NCBI RefSeq assembly: GCF_026167545.1
Contig: NZ_CP110678.1
Location: 238,501 to 302,500 of the forward strand
Direction: 5' to 3'
DNA length: 64,000 nt
Origin: Sphingomonas sp. S1-29
GTDB lineage: Bacteria; Pseudomonadota; Alphaproteobacteria; Sphingomonadales; Sphingomonadaceae
Shown here: piece after piece, positions 34,494 to 43,138 of the stretch
Layout: the number at the start of each line of letters is the position of its first letter
Numbering within the stretch: the first letter of the stretch is position 1
The notes under the pieces: generated by a model
Told to the model about the DNA's origin: nothing
What the model saw: the letters and a program-made list of their open reading frames with translations, nothing else
Database searches by the model: none
Made by a program: the position numbers and the translations under genes

Positions 34494-36161
34494 GTGTTGG
34501 ACGAGAAGTTGAAGGGGTTTGCGCTGGTGCGCGCGGCGGTGCGCAACCGCAAGACGACGGCGATGCTGGTGCTCGGGTTCGGGTCGGGGCTGCCGTTCGT
34601 GCTGCTGATCGGCACGCTCAATGCCTGGCTCGGCGAATTGAAGGTGAGCTTGGCGACGATCGGCGTGCTGTCGTGGATCGGGCTTGCCTATGCCTTCAAA
34701 TTCCTCTGGTCGCCGCTGGTCGATCGCGCGCAATTGCCGCTGCTCTCGCGGCTTGGGCGCAGGCGCTCCTGGCTGGTGCTGTGCCAGGGCGCGCTCGCGG
34801 TGCTGCTGTGGATGCTCGCCGCCACCGATCCGCTGACCGCGATGGGCACCTTCGCGGCGATCGCGGTGGTCGCCGCTTTCCTGTCGGCGACTCAGGACGT
34901 GGTGATGGACGCCTGGCGGATCGAGATCGCCGACGAGGCGGCGACGGTCGAATTGCTCTCTGCGGTGTACCAGCTCGGCAACCGGCTCGCGGCGCTGTCG
35001 GGCGGCGCGCTGGCGCTGGTGCTGGCGGCAAGGGTAAGCTGGCCGACGGTGTATTTCGGCATGGGCTTCGCGATGCTCGGCGTGCTGACGATGACGTTGT
35101 TCACCCCCGAGATCAAACGCGACCTCGAGGACGAACGCTCGCCGCTCGCGGGGCATGCGGTACCGCGCCCGCGCGAGCGGGCGATCGCGCTCGGCATCGT
35201 CGCGGTCTGCTGGGGCTGGGCGATCGTCACGCTCGGCAGCTTCATGGTCGCGGCGCTGCGCCCGCTTGCGCCGGGCGAAACCGCGGTGTCGGCGGGGGTC
35301 TTCACCCAGACGATGGGGCCGTGGATCATCATTGCCACGGTGATCCTGCCCGCCTTGATCGCCGGCTGGACCAACCGGCTGCCACATATCGACGGCGGCG
35401 AGCAGCAGCGTCAGGGGGCGCTCCAGACCACCGCTAACCATTGTTATCGCGCGTTGATCCTGCCGCTCGCCGAGATCGTCCAGCGGCTGCGCTGGGGGGC
35501 GTTCCTCGTTCTCGCGCTGATCCTGCTCTACCGGATCAGCGATTCGATCTGGGCGCCGTTCGCCTTCCCCTTCTATCTCGAATATCTGCAGTACACGAAC
35601 GACGAGGTCGCGTTCGCCTCGAAGCTGTTCGGGGTGATCATGACGATCGTCGGGGTCGGGATCGGCGGGCTGATGCTCGCGACGCTGGGGCGGATGCCGA
35701 CCTTGCTGGCGGGCGGCATCGTCGCTGCGGCATCGAACCTGCTCTATGCCGATCTGGCGATGGGCGGCATGTGGATCGATGGCTTCGCACGCGCGCTGAT
35801 GCTCGACCAGACCGGGGTCGACCTGCGGATGCTGCGGCTGATGCTCGCGATTTCGGGCGAGAACATCGCGGGCGGTTTGGCGGGCACCGCGTTCGTCGCG
35901 TATATCTCGTCGATCACCTCGCGCGAATATAGCGCGGTGCAATATGCGCTGCTGTCGTCGATGACCTTCCTGGTCGGGGCGCTCGGGCGGGCGGCGATCG
36001 GCGAGGCGCTCGATCGCGTGGGCTATGCGCAGATTTTCCTGTTTACCACCGCTCTGGGCGGCGTTGCGGTCGTGCTGGTGCTGATCGAATGGTGGCGGGG
36101 GGCGCCCAAGGCACCGGCGATCGTGCTAGGCCCCGAAGAGCCCGCCGCGCGTCTTACCTGA
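34494..36161 (+). CDS. ampG: AmpG-family muropeptide permease
   Basis: A 555-residue MFS protein of the AmpG branch, with about twelve to fourteen helices. Family features are GFGSGLPFVLLIGTLNAWL, IGLAYAFKFLWSPLVDRAQL, FLSATQDVVMDAWRIE and a late ENIAGGLAGTAFVAYISSIT. AmpG imports anhydromuropeptides from the periplasm for cell-wall recycling and thereby signals beta-lactamase induction. It begins GTG-TTG at 34494 (either may start translation). Its 3' end overlaps the opposing gene by eight bases. It is longer than the E. coli protein (491 residues) because of loops between the halves. Confidence 0.88.
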   Translation: MLDEKLKGFALVRAAVRNRKTTAMLVLGFGSGLPFVLLIGTLNAWLGELKVSLATIGVLSWIGLAYAFKFLWSPLVDRAQLPLLSRLGRRRSWLVLCQGALAVLLWMLAATDPLTAMGTFAAIAVVAAFLSATQDVVMDAWRIEIADEAATVELLSAVYQLGNRLAALSGGALALVLAARVSWPTVYFGMGFAMLGVLTMTLFTPEIKRDLEDERSPLAGHAVPRPRERAIALGIVAVCWGWAIVTLGSFMVAALRPLAPGETAVSAGVFTQTMGPWIIIATVILPALIAGWTNRLPHIDGGEQQRQGALQTTANHCYRALILPLAEIVQRLRWGAFLVLALILLYRISDSIWAPFAFPFYLEYLQYTNDEVAFASKLFGVIMTIVGVGIGGLMLATLGRMPTLLAGGIVAAASNLLYADLAMGGMWIDGFARALMLDQTGVDLRMLRLMLAISGENIAGGLAGTAFVAYISSITSREYSAVQYALLSSMTFLVGALGRAAIGEALDRVGYAQIFLFTTALGGVAVVLVLIEWWRGAPKAPAIVLGPEEPAARLT

Positions 36162-36582
36162 GCGGCAGCCCCGAATCGGCGAACGCCTGCGCCACCAGAT
36201 GTGCGGTGGCCGCGACGCTCGATGCGTCGCGCACGCCGAGCAGGTCGGCCAGCAGCATGCCCGCGGTTTCGGGGCTGGCGTCGATCCGGCGCAGCACGGT
36301 GAGCAGGGTCGCTTCACCGCCGGTCATGCGGTGGCAGCACCAGGGCGCGATCTGGATCGGCCGCGCCGCGACCTGCGACATTTCGTGCATCATCGTGCGC
36401 AGCAGGATCAACGGTCGGCGGAAATCGACCCCGAAGGCGGTGAGGAACGCCTGGGTGCACGCCGCATCGTTGAGCCCGTGCGCGCCCATCTGGCGGATCC
36501 CGAACAGCAGCAGCCGCGCGCCCGGATCGTCGGGCTGGGCATGGGGCAGGGTGCTGGCGAGGCTGTGGGTGGTGGGGGTCAA
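36154..36582 (-). CDS. Conserved sphingomonad protein, possibly DUF6628
   Basis: A 142-residue soluble, mostly helical protein: ARLLLFGIRQMGAHGLNDAA, RRPLILLRTMMHEMSQVAAR, and IAPWCCHRMTGGEATLLTVL, the last with two adjacent Cys and one His. I believe this matches DUF6628, known mainly in sphingomonads, but I cannot confirm it. Translation probably begins at TTG 36582, seven bases after GGAG. A Fur-like sequence lies upstream at 36627. The Cys/His cluster and that site suggest a metal-linked role; this is inference. Confidence 0.65.
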   Translation of the reverse strand: MTPTTHSLASTLPHAQPDDPGARLLLFGIRQMGAHGLNDAACTQAFLTAFGVDFRRPLILLRTMMHEMSQVAARPIQIAPWCCHRMTGGEATLLTVLRRIDASPETAGMLLADLLGVRDASSVAATAHLVAQAFADSGLPLR

Positions 36583-36626
36583 GGCGAGTCTCCGCTGGCG
36601 ATAGCGGCAATGTCGGCGCTTGGCTA

Positions 36627-36646
36627 TTGCAAGTCAATATCAATAA
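36627..36646. promoter_or_regulatory. Fur-like operator candidate
   Basis: TTGCAAGTCAATATCAATAA resembles the TTGCNAATNATTATCAATA-type Fur boxes found before iron-uptake and bfd genes in Gram-negative bacteria. It lies about 45 bases before the TTG start of the 142-residue gene and just after the folC stop codon. The match is imperfect. Confidence 0.35.
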
Positions 36647-36650
36647 GGCG

Positions 36651-37961
36651 TCAGGTCGGCAGCTCGTCGTTGGCGGCGAGCACTTCGCCCGCGAGATAGA
36701 GCGACCCTAGGATGACGACCCGGCGGGGGCGGTCGCCGAGGCTGTCGACCGCCGCTGGCACATCGGCGGCGGGCGCCGCGTCGATGCCCAGCGCCCGCGC
36801 GCGCTCGGCAAGGTCGGCGGGCGCGAAATGCGCGTGGCCCGGTACCGGCACGGTCCGCACCGACGCGAGCTGCGGCGCCAGCGCTTCGAGGATGCCGTCG
36901 GCGTCCTTGTTGGCGAGCACCCCCAGGATCGCAGCGACCGGTTCGCCCCCGGCGACGATCGCCAGCGTCTGCGCGAGTGACTGCGCCGCCGACCGGTTAT
37001 GCGCGCCATCGACCCAGATCGCGCTGCCGGCGGGCAGCCGTGCGAGCAGCGGCCCCGCCGCGAGCCGCTGCATCCGCGCGGGCCAGCGCGTGTCGCGCGC
37101 GGCGGCGGTCAGCGCGGCGATCGGCACGGCTAGCGCCGATTGCCGGCGCAGCATCGCGATGGCGAGCCCCAGATTGCGTGCCTGATGCGGTCCCGGCAGC
37201 GTGGGGGCGGGCAACACCATGCGGATGGCTTCGTCGCGATACAGCAGGTTGGCCGAAACGGTACCCACCCGCAGCCGCCAGTCGCGGTTGCAGCGAAATT
37301 GCGGTGCCCCTGCCGCCTCGGCGATCGCGGCAATATGCTCGGTGATCGCCGGGGCATGGCGCTGGGTCACCAGCGGCACGCCGCGCTTGGCGATGCCCGC
37401 CTTCTCGCCCGCGATGTCGAGCAGCGTATTGCCCAGGAACGCTTGGTGGTCGATCCCAAGCCCGGCAATCCCGGTCACCAGCGGCTGCACCACATTGGTC
37501 GCGTCGAGCCGCCCGCCGAGCCCCACCTCGATCACGCAGGCATCGGCGGGGGTCCGCGCAAAGGCCAGGAACGCCGCCGCGGTCGTCACCTCGAAGAAGC
37601 TGGCACCGATGTCGCCGCCCTTGTCGAGCACTTCGGCGAGCAACGGCCCCAGCACCGCATCGTCGATCAGCGTCCCCGCCACGCGGATGCGCTCGTTGAA
37701 CCGCACCAGATGCGGGCTGGTATAGACATGGACGCGGTAGCCCGACGCCTCGAGCGCGGTGCGCAGAAAGGCGCAGGTCGATCCCTTGCCGTTGGTGCCC
37801 GCGACATGGAAGACCGGCGGCAGCGCAAGATGCGGATCGCCGAGCCGTGCCAGCAACCGCGTGATCCGGTCGAGCCCGAGCACGTCGGCACCCGGCCCCA
37901 GCGCGGTCAGCCGGTCGAGCTGCGCCTGGACAAGCGGATCGAAAGAACGCGCGTGATCCAC
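36651..37961 (-). CDS. folC: Bifunctional dihydrofolate/folylpolyglutamate synthase
   Basis: A 436-residue Mur-ligase-type enzyme that adds glutamate to dihydropteroate and to reduced folates. The P-loop is VAGTNGKGSTCAFL (residues 54-67), followed by YTSPHLVRFNERIRV, EVGLGGRLDATNVV and IDHQAFLGNTLLDIAGEKAG, all FolC signatures; WVDGAHNRSAAQSL belongs to the C-terminal domain. It is the last gene of the lapA-pyrF-trp-accD block, separated from accD by a palindromic repeat. accD-folC adjacency is classical in proteobacteria. Confidence 0.95.
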   Translation of the reverse strand: MDHARSFDPLVQAQLDRLTALGPGADVLGLDRITRLLARLGDPHLALPPVFHVAGTNGKGSTCAFLRTALEASGYRVHVYTSPHLVRFNERIRVAGTLIDDAVLGPLLAEVLDKGGDIGASFFEVTTAAAFLAFARTPADACVIEVGLGGRLDATNVVQPLVTGIAGLGIDHQAFLGNTLLDIAGEKAGIAKRGVPLVTQRHAPAITEHIAAIAEAAGAPQFRCNRDWRLRVGTVSANLLYRDEAIRMVLPAPTLPGPHQARNLGLAIAMLRRQSALAVPIAALTAAARDTRWPARMQRLAAGPLLARLPAGSAIWVDGAHNRSAAQSLAQTLAIVAGGEPVAAILGVLANKDADGILEALAPQLASVRTVPVPGHAHFAPADLAERARALGIDAAPAADVPAAVDSLGDRPRRVVILGSLYLAGEVLAANDELPT

Positions 37962-37966
37962 GTCAG

Positions 37967-38071
37967 TCCCCCTCCCACTTGTGGGAGGGGCTAGGGCAGG
38001 GCGTGTTCAGCCGCCAATGCGTATGCTCGGACAGGCCCTCCCCCGACCCCTCCCGCAAGCGGGAGGGGGGA
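37967..38071. repeat. Intergenic palindromic repeat, family D
   Basis: CCCCCTCCCACTTGTGGGAG, GGGCTAGGGCAGGG on the left face GCCCTCCCCCGACCCCTCCC and GCAAGCGGGAGGGGG on the right. It is a sibling of 9988-10089. It lies between accD and folC, replacing what would normally be a short intergenic gap, so it may affect read-through to folC. Confidence 0.75.
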
Positions 38072-38078
38072 AGAGAGC

Positions 38079-38933
38079 CTACGCCGCCGCGCGTCCGCCG
38101 CACAGATAATCGGCCAGATTCGCCAGCGTCGCGCGCAGGTCCTTGCGCTCGACCACCATGTCGATCAGCCCGTGGTCGCGATAATATTCGCTCGTCTGGA
38201 AATTCTCGGGCAGCTTTTCGCGGATCGTCTGCTCGATCACGCGGCGGCCGGTGAAGGCCAGCGTCGCCTTGGGCTCGGCGATCTGGATGTCGCCCAGCAT
38301 CGCATAGGCCGCCATCACCCCGCCCGATGTCGGATCGGTCAGCACCACGACATAGGGCAGCCCGGCATCGTGCAGCATCTCGATCGCCACCGTGGTGCGC
38401 GGCATCTGCATCAGGCTGAGGATGCCCTCCTGCATCCGCGCGCCGCCGCTGGCGGTGAACACCACGAAGGGCGCGCGCGCGGCGATCGCCGCCTCGACCC
38501 CGGCGATGAAGCCTTCGCCCACCGCCTGGCCCATCGATCCGCCCATGAAGGCGAAATTCTGGACGCCGATCACCATCCGCTTGCCCAGCACCGTCCCGCG
38601 CGCGTTTACGAAGGCGTCCTGGTCGCCGGTCTCGGTCCGCGCCGCCTTCAGCCGCCCGGCATAGGGCTTGGTGTCGCGGAACTTCAGCGGATCCTCGGGC
38701 ACCCGCGGCATCGGCAGCCGCTTGCAGGTGCCCTCGTCGAACAATTGCGCGAAGCGCTCATTGGGGCCGATCCGCGCATGATGATCGCACAGCGGGCAGA
38801 CGTGGAGATTCTCCTCGAACTCCTTGACGAACACCAGCTGGCCGCAGCCCTTGCACTTGTGCCACAGATTGTCGGGCGTCTCCTTCTTCGAAACGAAGGC
38901 GAGCGCGTTGCGGACGTTGTTCAGCCAGCTCAT
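38079..38933 (-). CDS. accD: Acetyl-CoA carboxylase carboxyltransferase beta subunit
   Basis: A 284-residue subunit that, with AccA, transfers CO2 from biotin to acetyl-CoA to make malonyl-CoA for fatty-acid synthesis. The N-terminal zinc ribbon has Cys27, Cys30, Cys46 and Cys49 (WHKCKGCGQ and VCPLCDHH). Crotonase-fold blocks FTASGGARMQEGILSLMQM and VVLTDPTSGGVMAAYAM are clear. Its ATG overlaps the trpA stop by four bases, the usual trpA-accD coupling in alphaproteobacteria. Confidence 0.97.
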   Translation of the reverse strand: MSWLNNVRNALAFVSKKETPDNLWHKCKGCGQLVFVKEFEENLHVCPLCDHHARIGPNERFAQLFDEGTCKRLPMPRVPEDPLKFRDTKPYAGRLKAARTETGDQDAFVNARGTVLGKRMVIGVQNFAFMGGSMGQAVGEGFIAGVEAAIAARAPFVVFTASGGARMQEGILSLMQMPRTTVAIEMLHDAGLPYVVVLTDPTSGGVMAAYAMLGDIQIAEPKATLAFTGRRVIEQTIREKLPENFQTSEYYRDHGLIDMVVERKDLRATLANLADYLCGGRAAA

Positions 38934-39739
38934 GCAAAGGTCCTTGCGGTCGCCAGCGCCTCGGCCAGCGATCGGATATAGGGGATGACCGCCGCGGGCG
39001 CAGCGGCGCCATGCTGCCCCACCAATTCGACGATCGCCGACCCGACGACGACGCCGTCGGCGACGCGGCCGATCTGCGCCGCCTGATCGGGGGTACGAAC
39101 GCCGAAGCCCACCGCGATCGGCAGGTCGGTCGACGCCTTGAGCCGCGCGACGGCATCGTCGATCGAGCCCTGCGCCGCCTGCTGCGATCCGGTGATCCCC
39201 GCGACCGAGACATAATAGATGAACCCCGACGCGCCATCGAGCACCGCGGGCAGCCGCGCGACATCGGTGGTCGGGGTGGCGAGGCGGATCAGGTCGAGCC
39301 CGGCATCGCGCAGCGCCGGTCCCAGCGCATCGTCTTCCTCGGGCGGCACATCGACACAGATCACGCCATCGACGCCCGCCGAAGCGGCCTGGGTTGCGAA
39401 CCAGTCGGGGCCGCGCCGCAGCATCGGGTTGGCATAGCCCATCAGGATCAACGGCACCGCCGGGTGGCGCGCGCGGAATTCCTTGGCGATCGCGAGGATG
39501 TCGGCGGTGGTGGTGCGCGCCGTCAGGCTGCGCAGGTTCGCCGCCTGGATCGCGGGGCCATCGGCCATCGGATCGGTGAAGGGCATGCCGAGCTCGATCA
39601 CATCGGCCCCGCCCGCGACCAGCGCGTCGAGGATCGCCGGGGTAGCGGCAGGCGTGGGATCGCCCGCAGTGACGAACGCGACGAGCGCGGCACGGCCGGC
39701 GGCGTTGGCGGTGGCGAACGCGGTGGACAGGCGAGTCAT
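38930..39739 (-). CDS. trpA: Tryptophan synthase alpha subunit
   Basis: A 269-residue TIM-barrel that splits indole-glycerol phosphate into indole and glyceraldehyde-3-phosphate; indole channels to TrpB. Catalytic Glu lies in VIELGMPFTDPMADGPAIQ and catalytic Asp in GVICVDVPPEED; the phosphate loops GFGVRTPDQA and GVVVGSAIVEL are present. It follows trpB across a 109-base gap that holds a palindromic repeat, and overlaps accD by four bases. Confidence 0.97.
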   Translation of the reverse strand: MTRLSTAFATANAAGRAALVAFVTAGDPTPAATPAILDALVAGGADVIELGMPFTDPMADGPAIQAANLRSLTARTTTADILAIAKEFRARHPAVPLILMGYANPMLRRGPDWFATQAASAGVDGVICVDVPPEEDDALGPALRDAGLDLIRLATPTTDVARLPAVLDGASGFIYYVSVAGITGSQQAAQGSIDDAVARLKASTDLPIAVGFGVRTPDQAAQIGRVADGVVVGSAIVELVGQHGAAAPAAVIPYIRSLAEALATARTFA

Positions 39740-39750
39740 ACAGCTTGGCC

Positions 39751-39834
39751 CGTCACCCCAGCGAAAGCTGGGGTCTCGTGCGGCAAGCGCGACGCTGCGA
39801 TCACGGGGAGGCCCCAGCTTTCGCTGGGGCGACG
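39751..39834. repeat. Intergenic palindromic repeat, family E
   Basis: CGTCACCCCAGCGAAAGCTG and its inverted partner CAGCTTTCGCTGGGGCGACG flank a GC-rich centre containing GGGTCTCGTGCGGCAAGCGC. Each arm also forms its own small hairpin (CCCCAGCGAAAGCTGGGG). It occupies the trpB-trpA gap, where relatives usually have almost no spacer, and may uncouple the two subunits' expression. Confidence 0.8.
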
Positions 39835-39848
39835 ACGGTTCCGGCGGC

Positions 39849-41078
<1,230 letters not shown>

Positions 41079-41146
41079 CCGCTGCGCTTTAAGCATAGCC
41101 GGGTTGCGTGTCGAGCAGGGCGAAGGGCGGGGAGGGCTTGGCATCA

Positions 41147-41320
41147 CCGTTCGTTTCGAGCGAAGTCGAGAAACGCGACGCGGGCGCATGGGTCGGTTTC
41201 TCGACTGCGCTCGAAACGAACGGGTTGGGGTAGGGCGTGGCAGCTCGACCACACGTATCGACCCCAACGCCAAGAGCAGCCCCAAACCCCTCCCGTTCGT
41301 TTCGAGCGCAGTCGAGAAAC
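41147..41320. repeat. Three family A palindromic half-units between trpF and trpB
   Basis: A facing pair (41147-41224) with the GTTTCGAGCG...AGTCGAGAAAC core, then a single extra half-unit at 41293-41320. The solitary half lies 17 bases after the trpF stop. The elements occupy most of the 258-base trpF-trpB gap; I see no gene there. They may form a strong hairpin in the trp transcript. Confidence 0.8.
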
Positions 41321-41336
41321 AATGACCGGGGGCGCT

Positions 41337-41972
41337 TTACGCCTTCGCCACCGCTGCCAGGAACGCCGCGATCCGCGACACGTCCTTCACCCCCGGCGCG
41401 CTTTCGACCCCCGAGGATACGTCGACGATCGGCGCGCGCGTCTGGCGAATCGCATCCTGCACATTGCCCGCGTCGAGCCCGCCCGACAGCGCCCAGGGCA
41501 GCGGGTGGCGATAGCCGTCGAGCAAGGTCCAGTCGAAACGAACCCCCATGCCGCCGGGCAACGTAGCGCCCTCGGGGGTCTTGGCGTCGTAGAGGATTCG
41601 GTCGGCAAGCTCGTGATGGCGGGCGGCCGCATCGAGGTCGGCGCGCGTCCGCACCGCGATCGCCGCCCAGATCTCGATGCCATGCCGCGCCCGGATCGCG
41701 GCGATGCGTTCGGGCGGGGTCTTGTGGAGCTGCAGCACGTCGAGCCGCCCGGCGCCGATCGCCTCGGCGAGCAACGAATCATCGGGATCGACGAATACCC
41801 CGACCTTGCCGACATGACCCGGCACGGGTTCGGCGAGCATCCGTGCCTGGTCGAACGACAAATGGCGCGGCGAGGGCGGGAAGAAGACGAACCCGACATG
41901 GCTCGCGCCGCCGGTGAGCGCGGCGGCGACGGTTTCGGGCGTCGATAGCCCGCAGATCTTGGCGGTCGTCAT
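41337..41972 (-). CDS. trpF: Phosphoribosylanthranilate isomerase
   Basis: A 211-residue TIM-barrel for the Amadori rearrangement in tryptophan synthesis. The start MTTAKICGLSTPETVAAAL has the catalytic Cys; GASHVGFVFFPPSPRHLS is the family block, the catalytic Asp is in the RILYDAKTP region, and PWALSGGLDAGNV and VDVSSGVESAPGVKD bind phosphate. It lies 31 bases after pyrF and before trpB, the standard alphaproteobacterial pyrF-trpF-trpB-trpA order. Confidence 0.95.
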   Translation of the reverse strand: MTTAKICGLSTPETVAAALTGGASHVGFVFFPPSPRHLSFDQARMLAEPVPGHVGKVGVFVDPDDSLLAEAIGAGRLDVLQLHKTPPERIAAIRARHGIEIWAAIAVRTRADLDAAARHHELADRILYDAKTPEGATLPGGMGVRFDWTLLDGYRHPLPWALSGGLDAGNVQDAIRQTRAPIVDVSSGVESAPGVKDVSRIAAFLAAVAKA

Positions 41973-42003
41973 GGCTTGGCTTTCGGCGGCCGCCGCTGCC
42001 CGG

Positions 42004-42678
42004 TCAAAGGGTCGCTTCGATCGCGCGCGCGGCGGCGTCGGGATTTTCGGCCTTGGTGATCGGGCGTCCGACCACCAGGATCGATGCACCGGCATCGAGC
42101 GCGGCGCGCGGGGTGACGACGCGTTTCTGGTCGCTCGCGCTGCCGCCCGCGGGGCGGACGCCGGGAACGACGAAGAAACCCTGCGGCCACACCTTCTTCG
42201 CCGCCGCGACCTCGAACCCCGAACACACCACGCCGTCGATCCCCGCCTCGCGCGCGAGTTCGGTCAGCCGAGCCACCTGCTCGTGCGGGTCGCGTTGCAG
42301 CCCGATCGAGTGCAGGTCTTCGCCGTCGAGGCTGGTGAGCATCGTCACCGCGACCACCTTGGTGCCGAGCGGCGCCGCTGCCTTGGCATCCTCCATCATC
42401 GATCGCCCGCCCGAGGCGTGGACCGTCAGGATCGCGGGCTCGAGTGGCCCCAGCGCCTGGATCGCCTTGGCGACGGTGTTGGGGATGTCGTGGAATTTCA
42501 GGTCGAGGAAGATCGGCAGGCCGATATCGGCCATTTCGCGAACGCCCGAGCGGCCATTGGCCATGAAGAATTCCAGGCCCAGCTTGATGCCGCCGACATG
42601 GTGCCGCACCGCCTGCGCGATCGCGCGCGCGCGCGCGATGTCGGGGGTGTCGAGCGCGACATATAGCGGCGAACTCAT
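42004..42678 (-). CDS. pyrF: Orotidine-5'-phosphate decarboxylase
   Basis: A 224-residue TIM-barrel that makes UMP from OMP. The catalytic Lys/Asp array is in PIFLDLKFHDIPNTVAKAIQ; LTVHASGGRSMMEDA, the FFVVPGVRPAGG phosphate loop and ILVVGRPITKAENP close the fold. The ATG overlaps the stop of the lapA gene by four bases. Pyrimidine and tryptophan synthesis genes share this operon. Confidence 0.96.
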   Translation of the reverse strand: MSSPLYVALDTPDIARARAIAQAVRHHVGGIKLGLEFFMANGRSGVREMADIGLPIFLDLKFHDIPNTVAKAIQALGPLEPAILTVHASGGRSMMEDAKAAAPLGTKVVAVTMLTSLDGEDLHSIGLQRDPHEQVARLTELAREAGIDGVVCSGFEVAAAKKVWPQGFFVVPGVRPAGGSASDQKRVVTPRAALDAGASILVVGRPITKAENPDAAARAIEATL

Positions 42679-43073
42679 TTTCTATCAGCCTCGAATGGCA
42701 GCGGCGGCGACAGCGTGGTTGCCGGCGCGGTGGGGGCAATCGGAGCGACGATCGGGTCGGGGGTAGGGACGTGAGCGGCGGGTTCGGGCTCGGCGGTGTC
42801 GGCCAGGATCGGCGCGGCGGTCGCGGCGCGCAGGTCGGCGAGCGCACGCTCGGCATTCGCCAGCCGCGACTTCAACCGCCACTGCCCGGCGGCATGCACC
42901 AGATAGAGCGGGACGAAACCGACCGCGAAGGCGACGAGCAGCAGCAGCGGCAAATTGATGTCGGCGATCAGCCCGGCCCACAGGCGCACCGGCACCGTCA
43001 CCCAGTTGTTGATCGAAAAGGCGACGACGATGCCCGCCAGCAATACCCAGATCAGCGTTCGCAGAAACTGCAT
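42675..43073 (-). CDS. lapA: LapA-family (DUF1049) membrane protein
   Basis: A 132-residue protein with two N-terminal membrane helices (LIWVLLAGIVVAFSINNWVT and LPLLLLVAFAVGFVPLYLV), a short helical stretch (SRLANAERALADLRAATAA), and a Pro/Ala-rich tail. The NWVTVPVRLWAG segment is typical of LapA, which in E. coli works with LapB in lipopolysaccharide assembly; whether this copy does so is unproven. It is the first gene of the pyrF-trp-accD-folC block, and its start codon is well separated from the patatin gene upstream. Confidence 0.82.
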   Translation of the reverse strand: MQFLRTLIWVLLAGIVVAFSINNWVTVPVRLWAGLIADINLPLLLLVAFAVGFVPLYLVHAAGQWRLKSRLANAERALADLRAATAAPILADTAEPEPAAHVPTPDPIVAPIAPTAPATTLSPPLPFEADRK

Positions 43074-43138
43074 CGGCCCCAGCCTTCCTTGCCCCGTACA
43101 GCCCTCCGCTTAACCCCTCGTCCGGCGCATGGCCACCC

